Shown in pieces: positions 8,933 through 16,525 of a stretch of 64,000 bases of DNA; the first letter of the stretch is position 1; each line of letters starts with the position of its first letter. The DNA comes from Methanovulcanius yangii (lineage in GTDB: Archaea; Halobacteriota; Methanomicrobia; Methanomicrobiales; Methanomicrobiaceae). Below the pieces are notes generated by a model, which did not search any database, had not been told where the DNA came from, and saw nothing but the letters and a program-made list of their open reading frames with translations. The stretch covers positions 859,780 to 923,779 of the forward strand of contig NZ_LTBL01000001.1 in assembly GCF_018687785.1 (NCBI RefSeq). Direction: 5' to 3'. The translations under genes were made by a program, and so were the position numbers.

Positions 8933-11521
8933 TTACCTGAACCGGTACCCACCCTTGGGAATCGGGATCTCGAAGCGGGCACCCTTCCCCTCCGTTCCTG
9001 TCTCGGAGATGGAAATCCCGGTGATGTCAAGTATTTCACGTGTCAGGAAAAGCCCGAACCCGGTGTTCGCACCATACCCGCGTTCGAAGATCTTCTCTTT
9101 TTTGTCATCGGATATGCCCACGCCATCATCCTCGATGACCAGAACACCCATGTCGTCCCGTTCGGAGAAGGAGAGGGTGATCCCGGTCACATGCCCGCCA
9201 TACCGGATTGTGTTCTCAAAAATATTGTAAAATACCTTTGAGAGCATGGGGTCGGCAAAAATTTCCAGCCGACCGGCATCGATCGTTATCTGCAGGTTGT
9301 TGTCCGGCAATCTCGAGAGGACCGTCTTCGCGACCAATTCGACCGGCTGCCATCCAGGGGTTTTCACGCCGAGCTCCTGATATTCTCCGGTGAAGGTGAT
9401 CTGGTCCTGGATCATCTCCGTCGCTTCCATAACCTGCCGGAGATATTCCACGGCCTTTCCACTTCCAATCTCTTCCCGAAGCAGCTCCTCATAGCCCATG
9501 AGGACACTGAGGCGGTTTCTGATATCGTGCCTCGTGATGGAGGAAAGGAGATTGAGTTTCTTGTTCATCACCCGAAGCGCCTTTTCGGATGCTCTGCGTT
9601 CGCTGATGTTTCGTCCGACCGTCAGGATCACCTGCTGGTCGTTGAGCATGAATGTGGTGATATTGTTCTCAACAGGAACCCTCGTGCCGTCCCGGCGTAC
9701 CGCTTCTGTTTCGAAGGTTGCTCTTCCTTTCGTCCTGAACTGGTCGAAAATATTCGCCATCATCTCATCGGAGAGAGGTGGCTCGATGTCACTTATTGAC
9801 ATGCCGATCAGTTCTTCCCGGGTATATTCAACCAAATCGCAGAAGGCATCGTTCGCATCGATGATGCTGCCGGGTCCCCTCTCCGGAATAAATCCGGAGA
9901 GAAAAATGATTTCATCGGTGGCATTGAAGATCTCGCGGTATTTGGTTTCACTTTCAAGAAGCGTTTCCTCAAATTTTTTCCGTCTGGAGATATCTCTTGC
10001 AAAACCGCATTCATACTCCTGACCATCGAAATCCAGGAATACGATGGAAAGTTCGATCAAGACATCCTGACCGTCCTTTTTTGTCACCCGTGCCTCAAAG
10101 GTAAACGATCCCTTCTCCCTTGCAATATCCCAGAACTCGGTAAACCGTCCGGGAGGCATATCCGGTGCAAAATCGGATATTGACATCGTCAGAAGTTCTT
10201 CCTCCGGATAGCCGAACGTCTCGCACGCACTCCTGTTCGCAGAAAAGATTCTTCCCTTCGGATCTGCCCATACGATGGCATCGGGAGCATTGTCTGTTGA
10301 AAACCTGGTAAACCGGAGCTTTCGTTCGGCTTCCCTCTGCGGGGTGATATCGATAACCGAGACAATGCTCTTCCGGGTGCCCGGAATCATTGCAAGAGTG
10401 AGGGAGAGCGTCCGGATTTCACCATCCTTGCGGATGAGCCGACACTCATAGCTGCCCGGTGCCGAGTCGGAATCCTCCCGCCGCAGGCGGTGATATTCCA
10501 GCATCTTCTCACGGTCTTCTTCCACGAAGAAGCTCAGCCATTTCTCAAGAACGTCCGCATCATCGCTGATATCGCTGAAGAGCTTCTTCATCTTTTCATT
10601 GACATACGATATCGAGACATCTTCCTCCAGTACCATCATCGCGGTCCCGGTGTTCTCGAAAACCGTCTTATAAAGCCCTTCGGCCCGCTTATACTCGCGT
10701 ATATCCCGTATGGATTCAATTGCTCCGGTGATCCCACCCTCTGCATCGTAGAGGGGGGATGCGGTGAACCATAGGTGTGCACCATCCTTGCCGCGAAGAT
10801 GCGGCAGGAATACCTCGCCAAATATCTTGCGTTTATCTTCGCAGTTCAGCACAGGATAGACAACCTCTTTACAGAGGTCTTTGTGGAGAACCAAATCGAT
10901 GAGAATCGGACGCCGGTGACCGTAAAAAGGAAGGGCATATTCGTAGTTTCCCCTTCCGAGTATCTGAGATGCGGAAATCCCACTCATCTCCTCCATCGCC
11001 CGGTTCCACGCGATCACCCTCCCCCGGGTATCGATGGCAAAGGTGGCATCGGGAAGAAAATTGATGACGTCCGCCATCCACCGTTCATGTTCAAGGAGGC
11101 GCATCTCCGTTCGCCTCTTCTCAACCGCCCGGCAGATGACATTCCGGAGTTCACTATACTGGACATGAGGGTTTCCTCCTTTCTGGACATAATAGTCCAC
11201 ACCGGCATTCATTGCCTCGATAACAACTTCCTCGCGACCCCTTCCGGTGAAGATGAAAAAGGGAATAGTGTTTCCGGCGGCACGCAGGGCCTGTAAAAAT
11301 TCAATTCCGTTCATCCCCGGCATCTGGTAATCGGACACGACCGCATCATATTCTCCCTCCAGAATCATCCGAATGCCATCTTCGGCAGAGACTGCGGTAT
11401 CCACGGTAAATTTCCCGGTGCGTTCTAGAAATATTTTCGTAATATCAAGAAGGGTTGGTTCATCATCGACGTACAAGAGGGAAATGGCCCCTACCACATC
11501 TATTTGCATATCACATGACAT
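8933..11521 (-). CDS. Hybrid sensor histidine kinase with N-terminal receiver domain and multiple PAS domains
   Basis: 862 residues. Order: receiver domain (residues ~12-130, acidic pair near 19-20, phosphoacceptor Asp64, Thr92, Lys114), four PAS/PAC blocks (~145-275, 285-400, 405-525, 530-650), a phosphoacceptor region with His665 (SSITRHDIRN), and a HATPase_c domain with the N box around Asn770, the DDGVGI G1 box near 798 and GFGLFL. No membrane segment, so it is a cytoplasmic sensor; the ligand cannot be inferred. The receiver at the N terminus suggests it is an intermediate in a phosphorelay. No separate response regulator with an output domain lies beside it. The TATA box at 11629-11638 implies a leader of ~80 bases. 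Confidence 0.93.
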   Translation of the reverse strand: MSCDMQIDVVGAISLLYVDDEPTLLDITKIFLERTGKFTVDTAVSAEDGIRMILEGEYDAVVSDYQMPGMNGIEFLQALRAAGNTIPFFIFTGRGREEVVIEAMNAGVDYYVQKGGNPHVQYSELRNVICRAVEKRRTEMRLLEHERWMADVINFLPDATFAIDTRGRVIAWNRAMEEMSGISASQILGRGNYEYALPFYGHRRPILIDLVLHKDLCKEVVYPVLNCEDKRKIFGEVFLPHLRGKDGAHLWFTASPLYDAEGGITGAIESIRDIREYKRAEGLYKTVFENTGTAMMVLEEDVSISYVNEKMKKLFSDISDDADVLEKWLSFFVEEDREKMLEYHRLRREDSDSAPGSYECRLIRKDGEIRTLSLTLAMIPGTRKSIVSVIDITPQREAERKLRFTRFSTDNAPDAIVWADPKGRIFSANRSACETFGYPEEELLTMSISDFAPDMPPGRFTEFWDIAREKGSFTFEARVTKKDGQDVLIELSIVFLDFDGQEYECGFARDISRRKKFEETLLESETKYREIFNATDEIIFLSGFIPERGPGSIIDANDAFCDLVEYTREELIGMSISDIEPPLSDEMMANIFDQFRTKGRATFETEAVRRDGTRVPVENNITTFMLNDQQVILTVGRNISERRASEKALRVMNKKLNLLSSITRHDIRNRLSVLMGYEELLREEIGSGKAVEYLRQVMEATEMIQDQITFTGEYQELGVKTPGWQPVELVAKTVLSRLPDNNLQITIDAGRLEIFADPMLSKVFYNIFENTIRYGGHVTGITLSFSERDDMGVLVIEDDGVGISDDKKEKIFERGYGANTGFGLFLTREILDITGISISETGTEGKGARFEIPIPKGGYRFR

Positions 11522-11628
11522 TCTCCAATCCCCCCAATATAACCATACCTAATTTAGAATCAAGCGATTATTAAGGATATGCTTATTGCCCCGATAAACG
11601 AAGACGCATCAGACGATGCCCAATTGAC

Positions 11629-11638
11629 ATATAAATCT
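11629..11638 (-). promoter_or_regulatory. Probable TATA box for the histidine kinase gene
   Basis: On the minus strand this reads GATTTATATG. It would start transcription around 11605, giving a leader of about 80 bases that contains the small hairpin GCATC-GTCT-GATGC. The same AT-rich stretch could serve the plus strand, but no plus-strand gene follows. Confidence 0.4.
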
Positions 11639-11721
11639 ATTCATACCATTACAAACGGGATCTACCCACAGTCTGCGACGATTTCAAATGAAGTGTTACT
11701 AAAAAATAGGTAGTGTGACAA

Positions 11722-12234
11722 TCAGGTTCCCCAGTAGGCTTCCCGCACGAGGCCGCGGAATTCCTCCCCGGAGCGGTCGCACTCATCATAGGCCGCGGCA
11801 ACACCGACGGGAGCCCCGAGTTTGATGAGTGCCGCCGCCGTCATGGCACGGCAGCAGTCCGACGGCTCCTCCCGCATGATTACGATCAGCGGCCCGACCG
11901 CCCGTTCGTCGCCTATCTCGGCAAGCGCCCAGATAGCGGGATTTTTGATCGATTCCTCGCGAGCCGCCGCAACCTCAATGAGCGGGTCGACTGATGGTGC
12001 TCCCACGCGGGCGAGTGCCATGGCAGAGCGCCAGCGGACATTGCGATCCGCACCGGTGAGAAGTTCCATCAGCGGCGGCACGGCGGACTCCCCTACTGCG
12101 CCCAGGGAATTCATCGCCGCAAATCCACCGTAGATGGCCCCTTCCTTCACGCGCTGCACGTAAGGCCTAACATCCGTTCCGGGTTTTTGTGGTACCTCGG
12201 TCCGGGGTCTTTGCATTTGAACAACTTCCGGCAT
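11722..12234 (-). CDS. HEAT-repeat protein
   Basis: 170 residues. At least three helical HEAT/PBS-lyase-like repeats are visible (AVPPLMELL...RWRSAMALARVG, SVDPLIEVA...AIWALAEIG, AVGPLIVIM...AAALIKLG), preceded by a short basic, Pro-rich N terminus. Such repeats form scaffolds for protein-protein contacts; no enzymatic motif is present. The start at 12234 is supported by AAGGAGGG seven bases upstream; an in-frame GTG ten codons earlier would place that site inside the gene. It lies between two sensor genes on the same strand, so it may be a regulatory adaptor, but this is only context. Confidence 0.85.
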   Translation of the reverse strand: MPEVVQMQRPRTEVPQKPGTDVRPYVQRVKEGAIYGGFAAMNSLGAVGESAVPPLMELLTGADRNVRWRSAMALARVGAPSVDPLIEVAAAREESIKNPAIWALAEIGDERAVGPLIVIMREEPSDCCRAMTAAALIKLGAPVGVAAAYDECDRSGEEFRGLVREAYWGT

Positions 12235-12366
12235 CTTTTCTCCCTCCTTATATGCATCACTCACGTGGTCTTCTTAAATAGCAGTTTACGAAGCAGAAGA
12301 GCGAGTCGGCTCTGCTGAGCATAGTTTTATTATCCACGTTCGCATGGACCGCCGCCGCTGTACTGC

Positions 12367-14238
12367 CTATGAGATGCCCGGTATGTCGCCAAACCAGCCA
12401 ACCAGCCCGAGCCGTTCACCGTCATCATCCCTGAGAAGTGCGAACGTCCCCTGCACGGAAAATGACGAACGGTCCCGCCGGAGCCCGGTGACGACACCCG
12501 ACCATGGATCCAGTGCCCAATCCATCCCTCCATCTGCCGTCCAGAGCTCCGATGCGTCCATGCCTGCCACATCGTCAAGGGATTCATATCCCCACATCGC
12601 AAGAAACGCCGCGTTTACGTATCGCAGATGCCTGTTTGCATCGGCCACCGCAACGGCGCATGGGAGGGAGGCAAGCGCCATATCCATTATTCTCAGCTCT
12701 TCGCCGACGGCCTTGAGATCTTCGATGTCATCCAGGAGTATTGATTGCGCCCGCCGCAGTTCGGTGACATCTTCGTAGGTGACGTAGTGACTCTGGTCAC
12801 AGAAGAGAATAGGCCGGAAGATCACCGTTTTCCTCTCCCCATTTTTGCAGGTCACCTCGTACATCCGGGGACGAACCTGATTTTCCCCCGCTTTATCGAC
12901 ATCCTTCTTCCAGGTGGCGATCACGTCCCTGCGGACAGCTGCATCGGGAAACGCACGGGCAAACCATTCTTTGCCGGTCGGGATGTCGTCGAGGGTATAC
13001 CCAAACACCTCGATGAATTTGCGGTTTATGAAGGTATAGCGCCCCTCCGCATTGATGATGGCAGCCGGGAAGGGGAAGAGTTCCACCACCTGCCGGAACC
13101 GCTGATTGCTTCGGCGCAGCCGTTCCTCCGTCATCCGTTTGGAGATTGCAATCGATGCCTGCCGGATAAAGGATTCGAGCGCATGAACATCCTCGATCTC
13201 CTCGTCCGCCGCAAGGAATACTCCGACATCCCCGAGAAGCTGACCCTTCCAGACGAGGAAGGTCATGTAGGCCTTGCCGATATTGCACGTCGTGACAACC
13301 TGTTCGCAGACGTCCTCCGGAATCTGTCCGAAGGCGAGGTCATAAAACGAAAATACACCTTTCGCCGGCCGTGCCTCCAGTGGAATCTCACGTACGCCAT
13401 ACTCAATCTCACCAGGATTTTCAAGGAAGGGGGAGAGGAACACCTCGTCGAGTGGAAAGGGCATCCCCACAGGGTCTCGCCCCAGGAGAGAAATCAGCTC
13501 TTGACGGAATAGCTCATCCATCACAGAACGGACGAAGAAGGTATTCTTCGCTTCATCATAAGACTGGACAAACACCTTCCCCTCCGGTATGAACTCGATG
13601 ATGAGTTCGCCAATACGCTGGTACACGTCCGTATCATCCGGGAGGTCGACGAAATCCATCGCAGATTTTGCGAGAAACTCCATGTTTCGCACATATCGTT
13701 TCTTCTCGGTGATGTCCTCCAGAACAATCGTCCTTCCCCGCTCCCCGTGGTCGAAGACGGTTGGGACCACCTGCATCTGGTAGAAGAACTCCTCCCCGTC
13801 GGGGCGGTACCTCACATCGGTGATATACTGTTCCCGCTCCACCCCCTCGATGAGGGCGAGCGTCTCCGGCGTCGATACGACAGGGAGGGCAACCTCCCTG
13901 ACGTTCTCGCCAAGAATCTCTTCCTTTTTCCGCCCGGCGATGCTGAGAAAACGATCGTTGATCTGGAGGATATTGCCACAACGGTCGAGAACGACGATGA
14001 GGTTGCTGGTAAAACAGAGAAACGCAGACATCGGAACCCTCTGGGCGAGCGAATAGACCTTTGCATTGCCGACGGTGCGCATATCGACCTGTCCTCCCAC
14101 CCGCAGCACCTCGAGGTGCTTCGAGACGGAGTTGCGGGTCAGCCCCGTATGTTTCGCAATCTCGGTGATGGTCATCCCCCGCGGCCGGAGCCTGAGAGTC
14201 CGCAGGATGCGGTTGGACGACCCCTGATCCTCATCCAT
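12367..14238 (-). CDS. HTH-PAS-GAF-like one-component sensor regulator
   Basis: 623 residues. An N-terminal winged helix-turn-helix (about residues 7-65, MTITEIAKHTGLTRNSVSKH) is followed by a PAS domain (~72-180), a GAF-like region (~190-370), and two more PAS domains (~385-495 and 520-620). There is no kinase domain, so the protein probably senses a signal and acts directly on DNA. The HTH resembles ArsR/MarR-type DNA-binding domains. It is transcribed divergently from cbiMNQO across a 459-base gap that contains inverted repeats, so that operon or its own promoter are possible targets (inference). TATA box at 14265-14274. Confidence 0.88.
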   Translation of the reverse strand: MDEDQGSSNRILRTLRLRPRGMTITEIAKHTGLTRNSVSKHLEVLRVGGQVDMRTVGNAKVYSLAQRVPMSAFLCFTSNLIVVLDRCGNILQINDRFLSIAGRKKEEILGENVREVALPVVSTPETLALIEGVEREQYITDVRYRPDGEEFFYQMQVVPTVFDHGERGRTIVLEDITEKKRYVRNMEFLAKSAMDFVDLPDDTDVYQRIGELIIEFIPEGKVFVQSYDEAKNTFFVRSVMDELFRQELISLLGRDPVGMPFPLDEVFLSPFLENPGEIEYGVREIPLEARPAKGVFSFYDLAFGQIPEDVCEQVVTTCNIGKAYMTFLVWKGQLLGDVGVFLAADEEIEDVHALESFIRQASIAISKRMTEERLRRSNQRFRQVVELFPFPAAIINAEGRYTFINRKFIEVFGYTLDDIPTGKEWFARAFPDAAVRRDVIATWKKDVDKAGENQVRPRMYEVTCKNGERKTVIFRPILFCDQSHYVTYEDVTELRRAQSILLDDIEDLKAVGEELRIMDMALASLPCAVAVADANRHLRYVNAAFLAMWGYESLDDVAGMDASELWTADGGMDWALDPWSGVVTGLRRDRSSFSVQGTFALLRDDDGERLGLVGWFGDIPGIS

Positions 14239-14264
14239 ATTTAAGAAAGCTCTATACCCACCAT

Positions 14265-14274
14265 TCTATAAAAC
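14265..14274 (-). promoter_or_regulatory. TATA box of the HTH-PAS sensor gene
   Basis: Minus strand GTTTTATAGA, centred about 30 bases before the ATG at 14238, the spacing expected for a nearly leaderless archaeal transcript. Confidence 0.55.
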
Positions 14275-14367
14275 AGTAACATATAGGCAGGAAAATTAAC
14301 AATAAACGCTGAATTTAGCGCATTTTATAAATCTTTGATGACATTTGACGCGCTGTTTTCGTAGGAA

Positions 14368-14394
14368 ACCACCCATTGCAAAAATATGGGTGGT
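14368..14394. repeat. 9-bp inverted repeat with 9-base spacer
   Basis: ACCACCCAT at 14368-14376 and its exact complement ATGGGTGGT at 14386-14394. A related half-site ACCACCC occurs again at 14457-14463. It may be an operator for a dimeric regulator or a hairpin in a transcript starting at the upstream TATA box. Confidence 0.6.
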
Positions 14395-14650
14395 ATAGGC
14401 AGAAGGCAATGTTCAAAGGGTCACTATGGCAAAAAATGGGAATCGATACTCCTGAACCACCCTCGCAGGTGATGAAACCCCTCGGAGATCTCTTGCATCG
14501 GTACGCCACCTTGCGCAGGTGCATTCCCCGGAGGGTTCAACTTTTTAATCGGGCAGATTATCCTGCGTTTCCAATTTTGATAATATATTCAGCCCATTTG
14601 CCTACCGACCAAATAACTAAAATTAAATAGTTTTAATATCAATTCATTTT

Positions 14651-14668
14651 ACTCAAATATATTTGAGT
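14651..14668. promoter_or_regulatory. Perfect 18-bp palindrome covering the cbiMNQO TATA box
   Basis: ACTCAAATATATTTGAGT is perfectly self-complementary and its centre (AAATATATTT) is the only good TATA box before cbiM. It is centred 38 bases before the cbiM ATG at 14698. A regulator bound here would block TBP, so it is a candidate operator for cobalt- or B12-dependent repression. The binding protein is unknown; the sequence is not the GTATGA-N16-TCATAC type used by NikR. Confidence 0.65.
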
Positions 14669-14697
14669 TAGAACAACTGTGTTGGTTTTGATTGCAT

Positions 14698-15408
14698 ATG
14701 CATATTATGGAAGGTTTTCTGCCCAGTCCTTGGTGGCAGATATGGTGGATTCTGGCACTTCCGTGCCTGATCTATGGATTATTCAAATTGAAGAAAATCA
14801 TGAATGAAAACCGTGAAGTGCTCCCTCTCCTTGGTGTTGCGGGCGGATTTATCTTTGTTCTCTCCGCACTGAAACTCCCCTCGGTAACCGGCAGTTGTTC
14901 GCACCCGACCGGAACGGCACTGTCGGCAATCACCTTCGGGCCGTGGATCACCGCCGTCCTGGGATGTATCGTTCTTCTGTTCCAGTCATTGTTCCTGGCC
15001 CATGGCGGTCTGACAACCCTCGGTGCTAACATGTTCTCCATGGCTATCGTCGGGCCATTCGTTGGCTACTATGTCTACAAGGGCCTCGACAAGCTGAATG
15101 TGAACTTCTTTATCTGTGTCTTCATCGCGGCATTCCTCTGCGATCTGGTCACCTACTGCGTGACCGCACTTGAACTGGCCCTTGCATTCCCTGCAACTTC
15201 CGGAGGGCTCCTCCCGTCATTTGCAGCGTTCCTTGGCGTATTTGCCCTAACACAGGTACCCCTTGCGATCATCGAGGGTCTGGTCTTCGTGGTCATCTTC
15301 AAGTACATTGTTATTCTGAAACCCGAACTTCTGGTAAAATTGAATGTGCTCACCGAAGAAAAATGGAAAACAGCAAAGGAGGCATGGAAGAATGAAGTAT
15401 CTTTTTGA
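14698..15408 (+). CDS. cbiM: Cobalt ECF transporter substrate-binding subunit CbiM
   Basis: 236 residues. The protein begins MHIMEGFLP, the invariant metal-coordinating N terminus of CbiM/NikM, so the ATG at 14698 is the real start rather than the TTG at 14692. About seven membrane helices follow, with the conserved SGSCSHPTGT-like segment (TGSCSHPTG) and a His-Gly loop (LAHGGLTTLGAN). CbiM is the metal-selective S component of the energy-coupling-factor importer; in this context the metal is cobalt for B12. It is first in cbiMNQO and overlaps cbiN by 17 bases. Confidence 0.95.
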   Translation: MHIMEGFLPSPWWQIWWILALPCLIYGLFKLKKIMNENREVLPLLGVAGGFIFVLSALKLPSVTGSCSHPTGTALSAITFGPWITAVLGCIVLLFQSLFLAHGGLTTLGANMFSMAIVGPFVGYYVYKGLDKLNVNFFICVFIAAFLCDLVTYCVTALELALAFPATSGGLLPSFAAFLGVFALTQVPLAIIEGLVFVVIFKYIVILKPELLVKLNVLTEEKWKTAKEAWKNEVSF

Positions 15409-15703
15409 AATCATCACCCTGATTGCAATCATCCTCTTTACCGGGGCATTTCTCTATACGGATACGATTGTTCAGGCTTCCGGCGAAGAAGGCTGGGGAG
15501 GAACAGACGGTGTGGGTTCCGAGATGGTTGAAGAACTCGGGTATGAGCCATGGATTGACAATTCGGATTATACCTTCACCCCTCCCTCGGGCGAGATCGA
15601 ATCGTGCCTCTTTGCCCTGCAGGCAGTAATTGGCGGCCTGTTGATCGGATGGATATTCGGCTCCTGGGCAACAGAGAGACGGATAGAGAAAACTTCAAAT
15701 TAA
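15392..15703 (+). CDS. cbiN: Cobalt ECF transporter auxiliary subunit CbiN
   Basis: 103 residues with two membrane helices at the ends and an extracytoplasmic loop containing the typical GTDGVGSEMVEELGYEPW stretch. CbiN is needed with CbiM for cobalt uptake. AGGAGG lies about nine bases before the ATG at 15392, inside the end of cbiM, so translation is coupled. Confidence 0.92.
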   Translation: MKYLFEIITLIAIILFTGAFLYTDTIVQASGEEGWGGTDGVGSEMVEELGYEPWIDNSDYTFTPPSGEIESCLFALQAVIGGLLIGWIFGSWATERRIEKTSN

Positions 15704-15705
15704 AC

Positions 15706-15713
15706 TTTTTTTT
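15706..15713 (+). terminator. T8 run between cbiN and cbiQ
   Basis: Eight consecutive T residues two bases after the cbiN stop. Oligo-T tracts terminate archaeal transcription, so this may attenuate expression of cbiQO relative to cbiMN. The operon otherwise looks continuous. Confidence 0.35.
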
Positions 15714-15721
15714 GAGATTCG

Positions 15722-16525
15722 ATGAATTACGAGTTGTTTGAAAATATCGCTCAGACAAGCGGGCTTAAGGGTGTACACCCTGCTGTAAAGCTGATTGTGG
15801 GGCTGGGATGCATCCTCATCTCCGTCTCCTCAGAAAGTTTTCTCACCCCGTGTATCATCGCCGTTACCATCGGTCTCGTCACGATTGGCCCGGGGCGGAT
15901 CGATTGCCGGTTTTATCTGAGACTGCTGATGATACCTCTTGGATTTGCCCTTCTTAGTGTGTTTGTCATCTTCTTCATCAGAAACAGCGGAGGGGTGATC
16001 TATTGCTGGTCCCCGGCCGGATGGCTGACCCTGACGGTTACCACGGGAAGTGTAAATGAAGGGATGCTCGTATTATCACGAATTTTTGGAGGGATGTGCT
16101 CCCTGTTGTTCATATCCCTTACAACACCGGCGACGGAGATCTTCTCCCTTGCGAAAAAATGCCATGTGCCGGGGTTCTTCATTGAACTTGCCATGCACGT
16201 GTACCGTTGTATTTTTATCCTCATCGAGCAGGCCGAAATGATCTATCTTGCCCAGGCCATGCGCCTGGGGTACATGAAACGGAAGGGTTCCGTTGCAACA
16301 TTCGGGTGCATGGCCGGTACCCTGTTCATTCATTCGTGGGAAGCGGGGGAACGAATCATTGAAGCAATGGATTGCAGGTGCTATAATGGAACATACGCGA
16401 TGCTCGGGGAACAGGGCGTCTTTTTTGGCCCTGCCCTGTATCTGTCGATACTGTATCTTGCATCCCTTCTCGCCCTTTTGATCCTCTCCGGCAATATGCA
16501 ATTTCTTGGTGGTTTGATCACATGA
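15722..16525 (+). CDS. cbiQ: Cobalt ECF transporter transmembrane subunit CbiQ
   Basis: 267 residues, five or more membrane helices, and the EcfT-type coupling motif region (AQAMRLGYMKRKGS, near residue 178; MDCRCYNGTY near 218) through which the ATPase contacts the membrane part. CbiQ is the T component of the importer. Its TGA overlaps the start of cbiO as ATGA. Confidence 0.94.
   Translation: MNYELFENIAQTSGLKGVHPAVKLIVGLGCILISVSSESFLTPCIIAVTIGLVTIGPGRIDCRFYLRLLMIPLGFALLSVFVIFFIRNSGGVIYCWSPAGWLTLTVTTGSVNEGMLVLSRIFGGMCSLLFISLTTPATEIFSLAKKCHVPGFFIELAMHVYRCIFILIEQAEMIYLAQAMRLGYMKRKGSVATFGCMAGTLFIHSWEAGERIIEAMDCRCYNGTYAMLGEQGVFFGPALYLSILYLASLLALLILSGNMQFLGGLIT

Larger units (their letters stand above)
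14239..14697. other. Long intergenic region between the HTH-PAS gene and cbiM
   Basis: 459 bases without a confident gene. On the plus strand there is a good TATA-like box at 14322-14332 (ATTTTATAAAT), then a 9-bp inverted repeat at 14368-14394, a GC-rich stretch with several short self-complementary segments (for example CACCT-TGCGC-AGGTG near 14507-14521), and a T5 run at 14541-14545. This could encode a small RNA of roughly 190 nt, or a small protein from ATG 14409 (about 73 codons), but neither is established. The cbiM promoter/operator lies at the right end. Confidence 0.5.

Noticed and set aside
14469-14475. GTGATGA matching a C-box of archaeal C/D small RNAs.
   Set aside because: No downstream CTGA D-box at a suitable distance; the only nearby CTGA lies before the C-box.
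14376-14630. An 84-codon open frame on the plus strand upstream of cbiM.
   Set aside because: Its first codon is a TTG within the inverted repeat, no ribosome-binding site is seen, and I recognise no family; kept only as part of an intergenic finding.
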